Assembly (NCBI GenBank): GCA_963565915.1
Contig: OY751486.1
Span: 2,294,001 to 2,358,000, forward strand
Origin: Entoloma clypeatum
Taxonomy: Eukaryota > Basidiomycota > Agaricomycetes > Agaricales > Entolomataceae
Direction of reading: 5' to 3'
Length of the DNA: 64,000 bases
The translations under genes and the position numbers were made by a program. This document shows positions 1 to 10,507 of the stretch, in pieces; the stretch's first letter is position 1, and every line of letters starts with the position of its first letter. Under the pieces are notes generated by a model. That model made no database searches. It was not told the origin of the DNA and worked only from the letters and a program-made list of their open reading frames with translations.

Positions 1-498
1 TCTCAACGCGAGGTCGACGCCATGAGGGAAAACGGTAGGCGCAGTGCCCCAGCTCTGGAGCCTGTAGCCTTCCTTGAGGGGGACATCCTTTACGGTAGAC
101 GCAACTTCGACCTTGACTGGAACGAACGTTAGCAATTGGTGTTGCGTTGACGAGAAATTGCTTACCGCCCGTCGCCACCCAGGCCTTTTGACTAGCAGCC
201 ATGGAGTAGTTCGCCGTCCAACTGAAGCTGTTATTGGTGCTGTATGCTGAAAATCTCGTGGGCCACAATCTAATGGTAAAGAACAGGATTTGTCCTACCG
301 TTGTCTCCCGTGGCTGGAAGGGCAAGAGTTACAACGTTATTCGACTCATTGACGGTGTTCGACAAGCACAAGGAATAGCCGTTTGACGACAGCCTCTGCA
401 ACTGCGATTGATCTACTAAGGTGATCAGTACTCCAAGGACACAGTGGGTTGTCGATGGGCGACATACCAATCACAACCCGGAAGGAAAGGCTGGTCAT
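1..498 (-). CDS. Small multi-exon protein of unknown function, copy A (3' end outside window)
   Basis: This is the mirror image of copy C. It begins at the ATG whose complement is at 496-498 and runs left through the same exons and ~50-nt introns. The last exon lies outside the window. Residues such as DVPLKEGYRLQSWG and NGYSLCLSNTVNESNN are shared with copy C. I recognise no catalytic motif, signal peptide or membrane segment. The predicted protein is beta-rich and looks cytosolic. Near-identity with copy C points to a recent inverted duplication or gene conversion. Confidence 0.7.
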
Positions 499-778
499 TG
501 AGGGCAACGAAATAAGGCTTAGTAGAGGGTATGAATGCTTGAGATGGAGGCCCTCGAAGCAAGTATGGAGCGTATTTATACCAGTGTGTGGGTCACGATC
601 ACCATTAGTTACGGCATGAGGGAGAAAAGCGAGAGCGACGAACCGGAAGAACAACTCGAGGCTGGATGTACGCATGGAGAAAGAGATTTAGTTTCGTGTT
701 CTGAAAGACGGCTTGTTTGGTGAACGTAAGGACTGGCCGCGTAACCTCCAATCTGTCCCCGTTAGCATCCGATTGGAT
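1..778. repeat. Left arm of a large inverted repeat (cut by window edge)
   Basis: Bases 1-778 are the near-exact reverse complement of about 4695-5480, with only scattered substitutions and small indels. Similarity stops near 778/4695 inside the loop. The outer end reaches base 1, so the arm may continue outside the window. The arms carry copies A and C of the same small gene in opposite orientation, separated by a ~3.9-kb loop that holds the diverged copy B. Confidence 0.9.
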
Positions 779-1310
779 CTGGTCTTTTGAGGTTCGACAA
801 GAAAGCAGACTCGGAACCAGGGACAAGGCGCTACGTCGGACTTTGTGCCACCTTCGGACTTACTCGCCCGACCGTGAGAAAAGTTCGCCTGTCCTCACAT
901 TGACGGAAACTGACTCGGCGATATAGTATGGACAACATGAAGCTTATGAAGCTTTGAAGCCCTAATTGGAATCGACCGCCTACGTTCAACAACCTCGTGG
1001 TGCCTCTTCTACCTTCGACACCACATGTCCGAGTCCGAAACCAAGACGCTCCTCATTCGATCCCATAACCTTGGAGTACATGCGACTCTCACTATAGCCT
1101 TTGGGAGTCGGGCGAGGTAGGGTTATTCCGCTTGCGCCGCAAGCCCACAGAACTTGACGATATGTAAATTTTATCCAGAGTCACCCGTTTTGGGGCAAAT
1201 GGTAGGCAATACACCGATGTGTGCTAAATACCTAGTACTGAACATCACCGGCATCGCGGGCAGGGTACTACTTTGTCGAAGCTATATTTAATTCACAGTA
1301 AGGACAATAT
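779..1310. other. Intergenic, no gene seen
   Basis: I see no ORF with coding character, no RNA gene and no clear repeat in this stretch between the inverted-repeat arm and the weak ORF at 1311. Confidence 0.5.
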
Positions 1311-2094
1311 TTGAGTTTCTTTGGTTCTAAAAGCCCGAGTCTTTCTAGAGGGGGCCCTGCATTCATCAAAGCCCAGCCTATCTCGGACGACGCCGTAGAA
1401 CCTGCTTCGACCTATGTCCCCATCAATGTAAGTGAGATCGTGCAGGTCTCATCGGTTGCTTTTGAAATCTATCCTCTGGCACCGTTTCTCAGTTTCGCGA
1501 ACAAACAACTCTCACGAAGCTGGCTGGCAATCCTCCGTTATACAGTTTCTCTGTGGGCATTACACAAGCTTGATCCATTTTTCAATGGTTCGTTTGCTAA
1601 TCATCGAGAACAGGTCCCGGAAAGGGATGATTCCATCGAAGCCGATGAGTTCAAAGTCAACAACAATACCTACGAACTACAAGATATCGGTATTGGTATG
1701 TGGCGTCGTCTTTGTTTACATACGTACTCCCGTTATGACTTCCACGCAGGCTTTTTTTTCGGACCCGTCACTCGTCCGCCCACCACCCTCTCAATCGAGC
1801 CTGTGATGTATGGCAAATCTTCTCATTACTCAGAATCTTAGCCGCCGGTTTAACACCTGGCTCTTCAGACACGGGTCCTCGTATAGGGCCAAAGTCAATC
1901 CCATGCTTTCGTTGTACATCACGGACGTCCAAGACCCGCAGGACCTAGCCCATGATCCAGCTGAACCTGTCTGGCAGAGGAGCCTTGCTTCTCTCGAGAG
2001 CACCAGTTACTGGGTGCTCACTTACGCCGAGGAAATTTTCGAGCTCTCCGCTGATCCTACTGCTGATCAGCCCTTCGGAGATGTCGGGCAGTGA
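1311..2094 (+). CDS. Possible hypothetical gene or gene relic
   Basis: An open stretch from 1311 encodes about 125 residues up to LQDIGIG. A credible donor (gtatgt, 1696) and acceptor (ttccacgcag, ending 1750) follow, then proline-rich sequence. A further overlapping open stretch (1810-2094) encodes a polar acidic tail ending in FGDVGQ. I recognise no domain. The pieces may be exons of one gene or remnants of a decayed one. A 25-bp poly-C run directly follows. Neither the start nor the splice pattern is secure. Confidence 0.3.
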
Positions 2095-2123
2095 TGATTG
2101 AGGTCTGGCAGCATCAGGAAACG

Positions 2124-2148
2124 CCCCCCCCCCCCCCCCCCCCCCCCC
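2124..2148. repeat. Poly-C homopolymer, 25 bp
   Basis: An uninterrupted run of 25 C follows the last codons of the weak ORF. Runs this long are error-prone in sequencing, so the true length is uncertain. Confidence 0.95.
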
Positions 2149-2752
2149 AATGTGGAATCTTGCCGAATTTTCGTAAATGAATGCATTTGTCGCCAATTCA
2201 CAAATCAAGTTATTAGAAAATATTCCATTTTAAGTTAGACGTGTCAGTTGCTTCTGGTCTTTCTTGGCTGTCCCTTCATTGGATATGATCGTACTGGAAC
2301 AATCGACGGCCGACTGCTGAAGCTACGCATTCAAGTTGTCAGTTTATGTGAACTCTTATCCACGTTTTTATTGCAACGCCACACGAACAGAACGCCGCTA
2401 TAGACGAGAAGTTTCATTTGGTCTTTCTCAAAATAGTGGCGACAATTTAGGAATTTCTGATGGAATATATGTATTGACTTGACTTCAATAGACAAGGAGC
2501 ATGATATGCTGCTAGGAACATGGAGTGCGTTGTCAGTCCCAGGATCCATGTGATGTAGCTGATCGGGTAATGCGAGCAACATGACATGATGCAGACCACG
2601 GTCGCCGTGCATCTCGATTATCAGAAACTGGACGAGGACTCGTCTGGCCGAAAACTCTCCATGAAGAGTTAGGCTTCCCTACAATATGGTATCGGTGCCT
2701 TGTATATCAACTCCGAGTCTCTGGTTACGCTTAAGAAAACACAGCAGCATTT
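2149..2752. other. Intergenic, no gene seen
   Basis: AT-richer sequence between the poly-C run and the 3' end of copy B. Open frames on both strands are short and have no recognisable content. Confidence 0.4.
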
Positions 2753-3621
2753 TCAATCGATGAGCGTCCAACAACCCTCCTTGTCGAGTTTCAGAACTTG
2801 GCCAGTTGGGTTGGTCGTGAGGTCGATTACCCTTGGCAAATACAAATCTGTTTCCGAAATCATCCCCCCAGTTTCAATGTTTGGCTTGAAATAGACCATA
2901 GCAGTTTGTTTGGGAGTTAGAGTCGTAGCACCGGGTTTCAGCACGAGGTCTGGAGCTATGTAGACTTAAGCACGAGTTAATCCCTCAGCTCAAGCATGAT
3001 AACAATGATTCGCTTACTGGGCGATGGCTTGGAGAACGTCTGAGTCGCCCTGCCATTGAAAGTACCGAAGTCGCCCAAGTAGACAACCGGCGCAGCATCG
3101 TTTTGAACGACTTGGAATCTCAAGGCGTCATCGATATTATGAGGGAAAATGACAGGTCGTTCGCTCCAGCTCTCGAGCTTATAACCTTCCTTGAGTTCAA
3201 CTCCCGTTGTGGCAGACCCAACTTCGATGGTGACTAAACGAATACTTATTAGCAATCATTGGTGTTGCGTCAATGAGACTGCTTACCACCCCCCTCCGTC
3301 CAGGGCTTTTGGCTAGCAGCCATGGAATATTTCACTGTCCATCTGAAGGTGTTATTGACGCTGTATGCTGAAGCCCGTCAGCCACGAAGTATAATGCCGG
3401 CAACGGGATTTGTCTTACCGTTGTCGCCTTTGGGTGGAAGGGCGACAGTTACAACATTATTCTGACCGTTGACGGTGTTCGACAAGCCCAAGCAATAGTT
3501 GTTGTCCGACAACTTCTTTAACTTCTCCTGATCTATCAAGACAAGCAATGTGACTCAAAGGACATGTTGGATGGTTCATAAGAGACATACCAATCACAAC
3601 GCTGAACGAATTCAGCGACAT
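2753..3621 (-). CDS. Small multi-exon protein of unknown function, copy B
   Basis: A diverged paralogue of copies A and C in the repeat loop. It starts at the ATG complementary to 3619-3621 (MSLNSFSVVI) and follows the same five-exon plan. Recognisable blocks are YCLGLSNTVNGQNNVV, VELKEGYKLESW, NDAAPVVYLGDF and the last exon VLKPGATTLTPKQTAMVYF ending at TLID. Roughly two thirds of residues match copy C by eye. The conserved exon boundaries and frame indicate a functional gene. Length is about 217 residues, with no signal peptide, membrane helix or catalytic motif that I recognise. The family appears to be a small local cluster; its function is unknown. Confidence 0.8.
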
Positions 3622-4694
3622 CTGGCGCAACGGGACTGAGCCAAAGTAAGAGACGCGGTGTGAATGCTTGATAGGATGGTGACGCGTGTTTGTACTGATG
3701 TAGGCCCATGATCACGATGGCCATTTTTTTAATTACTTACATCACCTTGTATCACACTGGTTTCGAGGTCGGGTATACGAGACCTCGGACGTCGAGAGAA
3801 CAAGAAATTCGGCTCCTGGGAATTCAACTCGTGACTCGGCTATGCTCGGAATTTCGGGTTTCGGGACTCTCTCTGGCTGCTCTCTGGGAACGTCCTCAAC
3901 CCGATCCTCATCACTACATGGCCTGAGTTTGCAGTCATGTCTATCCGGTCATCGTTTTCGCCGGAAGGCTGTTCAACTTCAAGAAAAACATTCCATCGCA
4001 TCTTTCATTGTTTTTGGCATTTCAGGGCTCCGATCGGCGACAAGCCTTCTCCAGTCGAATTGATCATTTGTGAGGCACCCTTTCGAGCATGTGAGCCATC
4101 CAGGATTCACTCAATTTTCTCTCTCTGAGTCTCCGGCGTGCTCCAGAATTTCTGACCGTCGCGTCTCCCCTAACATTTCACCTTTCATGATCTCAGCTCC
4201 GTATGTTCAACCTTGGTCGCGGCATTTCTGTAGCCGATGATCGATGAGCCCCAGAACAGGCGACGACAAGGAAGCTTCGATGGAAGGTTCAGTAACGGCA
4301 ATGCGCAAAATGGAGGCTTGCGAAAGCAGGGAAGCAACCCCATGACTATGCACGATGGCTATGGCAGGACGCCCGAGAAAACTCATGTCCATTCTGTCAA
4401 TTCAAAGCGAGGGTTGATATCAATCATATGTCTTAACTTGCACGAGCGGCTTGCCACGGCGATCTCTAACCATCAATCACGAATTAAGTGAAGTCTTCGA
4501 CTAAGTACTTCCTCCAACCCCAAACAAACCACTGGGTCACCGTAAGTACACCCATGTGACTGCGGCGATACGGCAACATCCGCGGTACGGCACCCTGCCC
4601 AACCTTGGCCCAACCCTTGTCATGGTGCATTCAGGCAGCCCTGTCAACTGGCAGGTATACCGTAGTAATTGTAGCGCCGCAACACCCCCTGTTG
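3622..4694. other. Intergenic loop sequence, no supported gene
   Basis: The loop between copy B and the right repeat arm. Several ORFs of 60-88 codons exist on both strands, but none has recognisable domains or a convincing start and splice structure. It presumably includes the upstream region of copy B. Confidence 0.4.
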
Positions 4695-5480
4695 ATCCAA
4701 TCGGATGCTAACGATTCGGGGGGACAGATTGGAGGTTACGCGGCCAGTCCTTACGTTCACCAAACAAGCCGTCTTTCAGAACACGAAACTAAATCTCTTT
4801 CTCCATGCGTACATCCAGCCTCGAGTTGTTCCCCCGGTTCGTCGCTCTCGCTTTTCTCCCTCATGCCGTAACTAATGGCGATCGTGACCCACACACTGGT
4901 ATAAATACGCCCCATACTTGCTTCGAGGGCCTCCATCTCAAGCATTCATACCCTCTACTAAGCCTTATTTCGTTGCCCTCAATGACCAGCCTTTCCTTCC
5001 GGGTTGTGATTGGTATGTCGCCCATCGACAACCCACTGTGTCCTTGGAGTACTGATCACCTTAGTAGATCAATCGCAGTTGCAGAGGCTGTCGTCAAACG
5101 GCTATTCCTTGTGCTTGTCGAACACCGTCAATGAGTCGAATAACGTTGTAACTCTTGCCCTTCCAGCCACGGGAGACAACGGTAGGACAAATCCTGTTCT
5201 TTACCATTAGATTGTGGCCCACGAGATTTTCAGCATACAGCACCAATAACAGCTTCAGTTGGACGGCGAACTACTCCATGGCTGCTAGTCAAAAGGCCTG
5301 GGTGGCGACGGGCGGTAAGCAATTTCTCGTCAACGCAACACCAATTGCTAACGTTCGTTCCAGTCAAGGTCGAAGTTGCGTCTACCGTAAAGGATGTCCC
5401 CCTCAAGGAAGGCTACAGGCTCCAGAGCTGGGGCACTGCGCCTACCGTTTTCCCTCATGGCGTCGACCTCGCGTTGAGAT
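4695..5480. repeat. Right arm of the large inverted repeat
   Basis: Reverse complement of 1-778. Alignment is continuous from the end facing the loop (near 4695) through 5480, which pairs with base 1 of the window. Confidence 0.9.
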
Positions 5481-5842
5481 TCGAAGTCGTTGAAAACGAT
5501 GCTGCGCCGGTTGTCTACTTGGACCAGATCAATTCTTTCAATGGTAAGACCAAGATGACTTTCGCTAATCCTACACCCAGTAAGTGAATCGTTGTTATTA
5601 TTGTGAAGGATTAGTAACTCCTCTTTGCTTCAGTCTACATAGCTCCACATCTGGTGTTGAAACCCGGTGGTGCGACTCTGACTCCCAAGCGAGCTGCAAT
5701 GGTCTACTTCAAGCAAGAAATTGAAACGTCTGGGATGATTTCTGTGACCGATATGTTTTTGCCAAGGGCAATCGACCTCACGGAGAGACCAACTGGCCAA
5801 ATTTTGACCCTCGACGCGGATGGTCGTTGGTCGGTCGCGTGA
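4982..5842 (+). CDS. Small multi-exon protein of unknown function, copy C (complete)
   Basis: Splicing exons 4982-5012, 5065-5181, 5234-5314, 5364-5579 and 5634-5842 gives one 217-codon frame, MTSLSFRVV to DGRWSVA. All four introns are GT-AG and 49-54 nt long. The same exon plan recurs in copies A and B, which supports the model. The protein has no signal peptide, no membrane helix and no active-site motif that I recognise. It is rich in beta-forming residues, with repeated hydrophobic/polar alternation such as VVENDAAPVVYLDQI. It could be a lectin-like or other beta-sandwich protein, but that is a guess. It lies convergent to the exopolyphosphatase gene. Confidence 0.85.
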
Positions 5843-6445
5843 AAATCGATGTCTTTTGAATCGTGAATCACCGTTTTCCCGAATGTCATCCGGAAATTTG
5901 ATAGGTGTAGGAATACAAGATATTATCTTCGAAATGTTGTCTTGAATAGTGTAACGATTTGACGTTTGCCTTGTCGAGCCAATCCATCCAAGTTTGTCTG
6001 TCAGGGTTCGGATGCTCACGAGCTCAAGCCTCAGATAACCAGTAACGCATTGGCAAGTTCAATGCATTTGATCGGCAAGCCTTTACGAAGAACAGGATCA
6101 GGATGGAATGCGCTATGTATTTGCCTCCCCCCCATCCTAGTTGTGTTGCTTTCAGGCTCAACCCCACCAACGAGCGGCTTGAATTTCCTTCCGTGTTCGA
6201 CCTTTCCCTGGCGGTCATCAAAAAAAGGTTCAAGCCATCTCAGCCCAGCGCCCCAATCCGTGGTGTTGCCCCTCCCGGTCAAGCACCACCCCCCACCAGA
6301 GGCCCAGTGGGAACGGCCGGGTTTTTGGAAAAATTTGGCAGCGAGCCGCATGTCGGTGCGGGACCCCACCAGAAATTTGGTAGGTTCAACTGCATGGAGT
6401 CTTCGAATCCGCATAATACATCACTATACATACCTCTCAAAAAAA
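5843..6445. other. Convergent intergenic region
   Basis: Shared 3' region between copy C (+) and the exopolyphosphatase (-). ORFs here overlap one another on both strands and look non-coding. Confidence 0.5.
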
Positions 6446-7831
6446 CTACGGGCTCACCAGTATGTCCCTGAGTAGAGGAGCCACCACCTTCCGCGACGCC
6501 TTCGGGTTCCCCAACTGGTATGATCGCGATCTGGCCCAAGGTGGTATCTCTCTGAACCATATCTTCTCATGCGCTCTCGCTTCCAGCCTCTCGCTGCCTT
6601 CAAGACCTCTCCACAGCCTCGTCGAAAGCTCATCCACGTCGGTACCCTCAAGCCCAGCTCCACACACCATCCATATCATTTCCCGCTTATGGTTGCCCTG
6701 ATTTGCAAAATCTTCAGGATCTCTGTAGGAAGTTGATACGCCGAGCACGGCGATTCTTCGGTGCACCATCCACGAGATCATCGCTTCTGTGATCTCCCCA
6801 TCCCTGTTTAGGACTTCGAGCGCAAGCGGAACGCTGGAAAGACCTGCTCTGAGCGTCTGGTTGGAAGCCCATGGGAGTACGTGACTGTATTCCTTGTAGT
6901 CTCTTCTCAGGAGATCGCGAGTGCTGAGGTGTAGAACATCTCTCTTCAACGTCAACAAACTCATAGTCAAATTACGGATCTCAGGCGCCTGATGGAGCAT
7001 ATCTTCCCTCTCTGGCGGAGGTGAGGGGCCGTGAGCTGAGCGGGAGGCGAGGATCGTAGCGGCACGAAGATCAATTGGGAGAGCTTTCCCGCCTGGTTTG
7101 AGCCCGCTGGTGTCAATGAGGATTGCACTCAGGAGAAGAGTGGCAAGGTCTGAGGGAATACTGTCCGGAGCGAGGGCCGTGACGTGCGAGGCGCAACTTC
7201 CGGAGGGTGCGATAATGCGTGGATGGGCTGTGTCGTTGTAAAGACCTTCATCGTCGTGATGGTCGACCACGGCAGTGACTCGGGCAGAAGGTGAGAGGTA
7301 GAACGAGCCCAGGCGATTGTGATCCACGAGAGGGAATTTAGAGGAGGGGAAGGGGATGATGTCGGAGAGGTCGGTTGGGGAGAGGAGTTGGGATTTGTGA
7401 TCGTCGATTCCCGCAAGAGAGAGGGCATGCAGATTTTCTGGGCGGAGTGGGAGGTCGTCGTGGTGCGTTTGTATCAGCGCGATCGTAGGGTTGTGGTATA
7501 CTTTGGACTGGATCCATGCGTAGGCGACGGAACTGGCGATAGAGTCGAGATCTATGGTGTGATGTCAATTCAATGGACATCATAGGGTTAGTGGCACGTT
7601 AAGTTTACCTCCAGCTTCATTGCCCATGACAATCGTCCATCTTTCACCTTGATGAGAGGACGCACGAACATCGGATAGATACTGAGCCTTCGACGCAGTC
7701 AGAAATCCAGCCAAATGACTCGTAGTTGAGAGCCGGTGTGTAGCACCGAACCCGATGGCACCGAGATAGATTTGATTGAAGGGTATATGCATGATGGTTG
7801 GTTGACAAAGAGACTTCGGTCGTGGTCCCAA
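6446..7831 (-). CDS. PPX1: Exopolyphosphatase, DHH/DHHA2 family (PPX1-like)
   Basis: Removing intron 7552-7608 (57 nt) joins MGNEAG to DLDSIASSVAYAW and gives a continuous protein of roughly 440 residues. Motif I (GDLDS) and the family-defining VVDHHDDEG motif supply metal-binding Asp/His residues. A C-terminal DHHA2-like region carries VHRRIAVLGVSTSYRDPEDF. Fungal PPX1 enzymes release orthophosphate from the ends of polyphosphate in cytosol and mitochondria using Mn2+/Mg2+. The N-terminal block AGFLTASKAQYLSD matches the usual family start closely. The upstream ATGs (7831, 7792) are the only ones in this exon, and a short 5' exon with the true start is possible. The rest of the frame is intact. 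Confidence 0.85.
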
Positions 7832-8586
7832 GTCCTGGAGGACTGATTTTGTATCCCTTTGGTGACGTCAAAAGGGGTAGATAGCTGCTGGTGCACCAGT
7901 AGCAAAAAAGCTCAGAAGTCCACAAACGGATAGTACGGTCATCCTGGGGACATCCAAACAATGGTCAGTACACTGATGTCACAGGCCCGGGGCAGGGTAC
8001 ATGTTCGTGCGTCATTCTTGGGTATCATTCGTAGTTGCCCTGACAGGAGGCTTGGAGTCCTGATCAAGACATGTCGAGAATAGTAAGTAGTCGAGAAAGG
8101 TCACCTAGTATCTTTTGAGAATCTCGGCTCCCACACCCGATGTACTCTGAGTTTCAATCCATGGGTGAGGAAGCATCGTTCGAAGTCTTTGGCGTTACGA
8201 GTGTAACTCATGAGCCCGAGATTCGTGTGGTGTGGCGCGCTGGACCATGTGAATGGAAATATTAGACACGTTTTTCATCACACAACCTACTATAAGTAGT
8301 ATCGATCGATCTTTGATCCTCAGGGGGCTGCTCTGTGTGGAAGATGGCCTTGAGGGTTAATCGAAATCTCTTAATCATGTGAGGCATACATACCGCAGGG
8401 TCTTGAAGTCGAATGCGCTTGGATTGAAAATGTCGATGATCACGCGGTTGATCACGTAGCCATGTCATTGTATTCCTATTACGACCATAGTACACGCGCC
8501 GTTTGTCCTCGCATACGCCTCGTGTCGCTCATCAGCTCCCTCGAGAAGCCTAGTCTCCCCGAGGCAGACTTTGTATATTGATGACA
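7832..8586. other. Intergenic, likely upstream region of the exopolyphosphatase
   Basis: No supported gene. Short minus-strand ORFs (about 8262-8495, 8465-8686) lack recognisable content. Confidence 0.4.
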
Positions 8587-8603
8587 GTTGATCAATATAC
8601 AGT

Positions 8604-9105
8604 TTGCTCTCAAACGCGCTCACTTTGGCAGAGTACGATTTTTCCCACACATTTATTCCCACATACGAACATGTGACACCAATCAATCGCGTGTCGCGAC
8701 GCGCGATTCATTGTTTACTGGCCATATTCCCAATATCCTTGATCGTCATGCTGCCAAACTTCAATCTTACGGTGCCGGTAACACCGCTTCGTTCACAAGG
8801 AACTTTGTTTGGTTCTATGGGGACTGGTATTTTCCAATATGGATCCCCAATCACATCCTTGGGCAACAGTATCCCCCCAACTCCTGGAACGGCTCCTCCT
8901 GCATCCAAACCACGTCGTAAAACTCCGCAGAAAACGTCAAAATGATGAAAACAAAGCTCCCGTTTCAAGTTCGGCTCCGAAGAAGGCAAAAACCCTTGCC
9001 AATTCACTCACAGTTACACAGAAGCTCGACAAATGTTTGAGGGTTCGGTCAAGAGAAAAGGAGTACGAGCATCAGCATGTAGCTTTCCTGACCCTGGAGC
9101 TATGA
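8604..9105 (+). other. Low-confidence coding-like region
   Basis: Overlapping plus-strand frames encode a proline/serine-rich segment (IPPTPGTAPPASKPRRK) and a basic stretch (SSSAPKKAKTLAN) resembling disordered N-terminal regions of fungal regulatory or transposon-derived proteins. No single frame or splice model joins them securely. Confidence 0.25.
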
Positions 9106-9319
9106 TAGCCAGCACCATCGAGAGCATGCGTAATGCCGTCCAGCTGATAATCATGGGGCGAGTAAAGGTAGTCGATCGCTTACAATGCGTCGGCAGAGGT
9201 CCCAGCCTTCTGGATCACGGAATCTGAACGGCGGTGTAGTGTTGTTGGCCATTTTTCGTCTGGCTGGAGACGTGGTGACGCGTCATTAACAGACGCGCTG
9301 GCAGGCGTGGGATAAAAAC

Positions 9320-9903
9320 GTGACTTCTGGTGTGGGAAAAAATCGTACCCTGCCAAACCGTGCGCATCTCATAGCAGACTACGAGAAGCCACCTATCCGA
9401 GAGGGCGATGGGGGGCCGCGAAAGATCGTTTTGTTCTATGCCGACGTTTGGGGACCAGGATCCAACAAGTTGCATAACCAGCTTCTTCAAGATCATTTTG
9501 CTGAGAATGGTGGGTCATCATTATCGAATTATTCGTGCATTCAATGGTCTGGTCATGCCTTACCTGCAGGGTTCTTGGTGATCATTTCTTTGGTGATGGT
9601 CTTCATCTTCAAGTGCTGTTGCCTGGGAGAAGAATCCACAAGGAAAACTCGGCCCTCGCGTCGCTGATTTGGTGCCGATGATGGATCCTACCAGGTTCAT
9701 GCAGAGGATGGGCTCATATGGTGAGTTCGCGTCCGGCTTGTTGATGGCTAATGGCGTGATTTTTTTTCTACCAACTTGAAGGAACGGATGCCAAATACTG
9801 CGCTGTGGGGTAAGTCTAACCTAGTCCACGATCTCAATGCCCAATCTTGATGTTTGACTTTTGCAGGATACTGCTTTGGGAGGGCCATTTGTACAAAGTC
9901 TAG
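9320..9903 (+). CDS. Hypothetical multi-exon gene, 3' portion resolved
   Basis: The 3' end is well supported. A frame reading [20 protein letters not shown] ends at a donor after 9720. Exon 9782-9809 and exon 9867-9903 follow, with GT-AG introns of 61 and 57 nt and preserved phase, ending in [12 protein letters not shown] and a stop. Upstream, a frame with [19 protein letters not shown] is probably another exon, but the connection through about 9500-9620 is unresolved and the start is unknown. I recognise no domain. It may be a small conserved basidiomycete protein or a relic of a larger gene. Confidence 0.4.
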
Positions 9904-10507
9904 CGACCACCGACAATGTTGTAGCATGTCCGTTCTCGAATCTTTAAAGTTGCAAACGCCTGATCAAAAAAAGGCTCAGCTGCCTTCGCACATCCCGCAT
10001 ACCTGAACAAAGACATATTTCAAAACCCTTACTAGTGCATGCCAAGGAAGTTTTCAGTAAGTATGCATTTTCTTACCCATCGAGATATATATGTAGAACC
10101 TCTGCTCATGTTATGTGCCGGTACGTATCAAAAGACAACCGCCAGCACTTTCTCTTCCGCATTTTTGTTCACATATCAAAGTTTTACTTTCCCCTTGGAA
10201 GCACGCAGACGCGCCTCATCCAAGCCAAAGCTACCTATCACACCCAAGTGTTTTCAGGCGTTCAGCACGGGTTTGCGTCCCGGGCCAATCTCGAAGTCGA
10301 GAATCAGCGTAAGAATGATGATGCTTTGCCTATTCTACATCATCGATGCTTTTGAGAAGGTTGGGCGAAGGAAGAGTCGGCAAAAAGCGTTGTAGGATGG
10401 TTCAACAGGTTCTGTCCCTTTGTAACAAGTGTGATTTGAGGTATATCAGAATCGCGTTTTCATGGGCCCAGCAGATGTAGGCGTATATTAAACGATGAAT
10501 AGCTTGA
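9904..10507. other. Intergenic, no supported gene
   Basis: Overlapping plus-strand ORFs at 10035-10395 in different frames show no domain. Probably the 3' flank of the F-box gene, which ends at 10508. Confidence 0.45.

Noticed and set aside
5966..6560. Overlapping ORFs on both strands between copy C and PPX1
   Set aside because: Mutually overlapping, Pro-rich and partly antisense to the PPX1 3' end; no domain or splice support.
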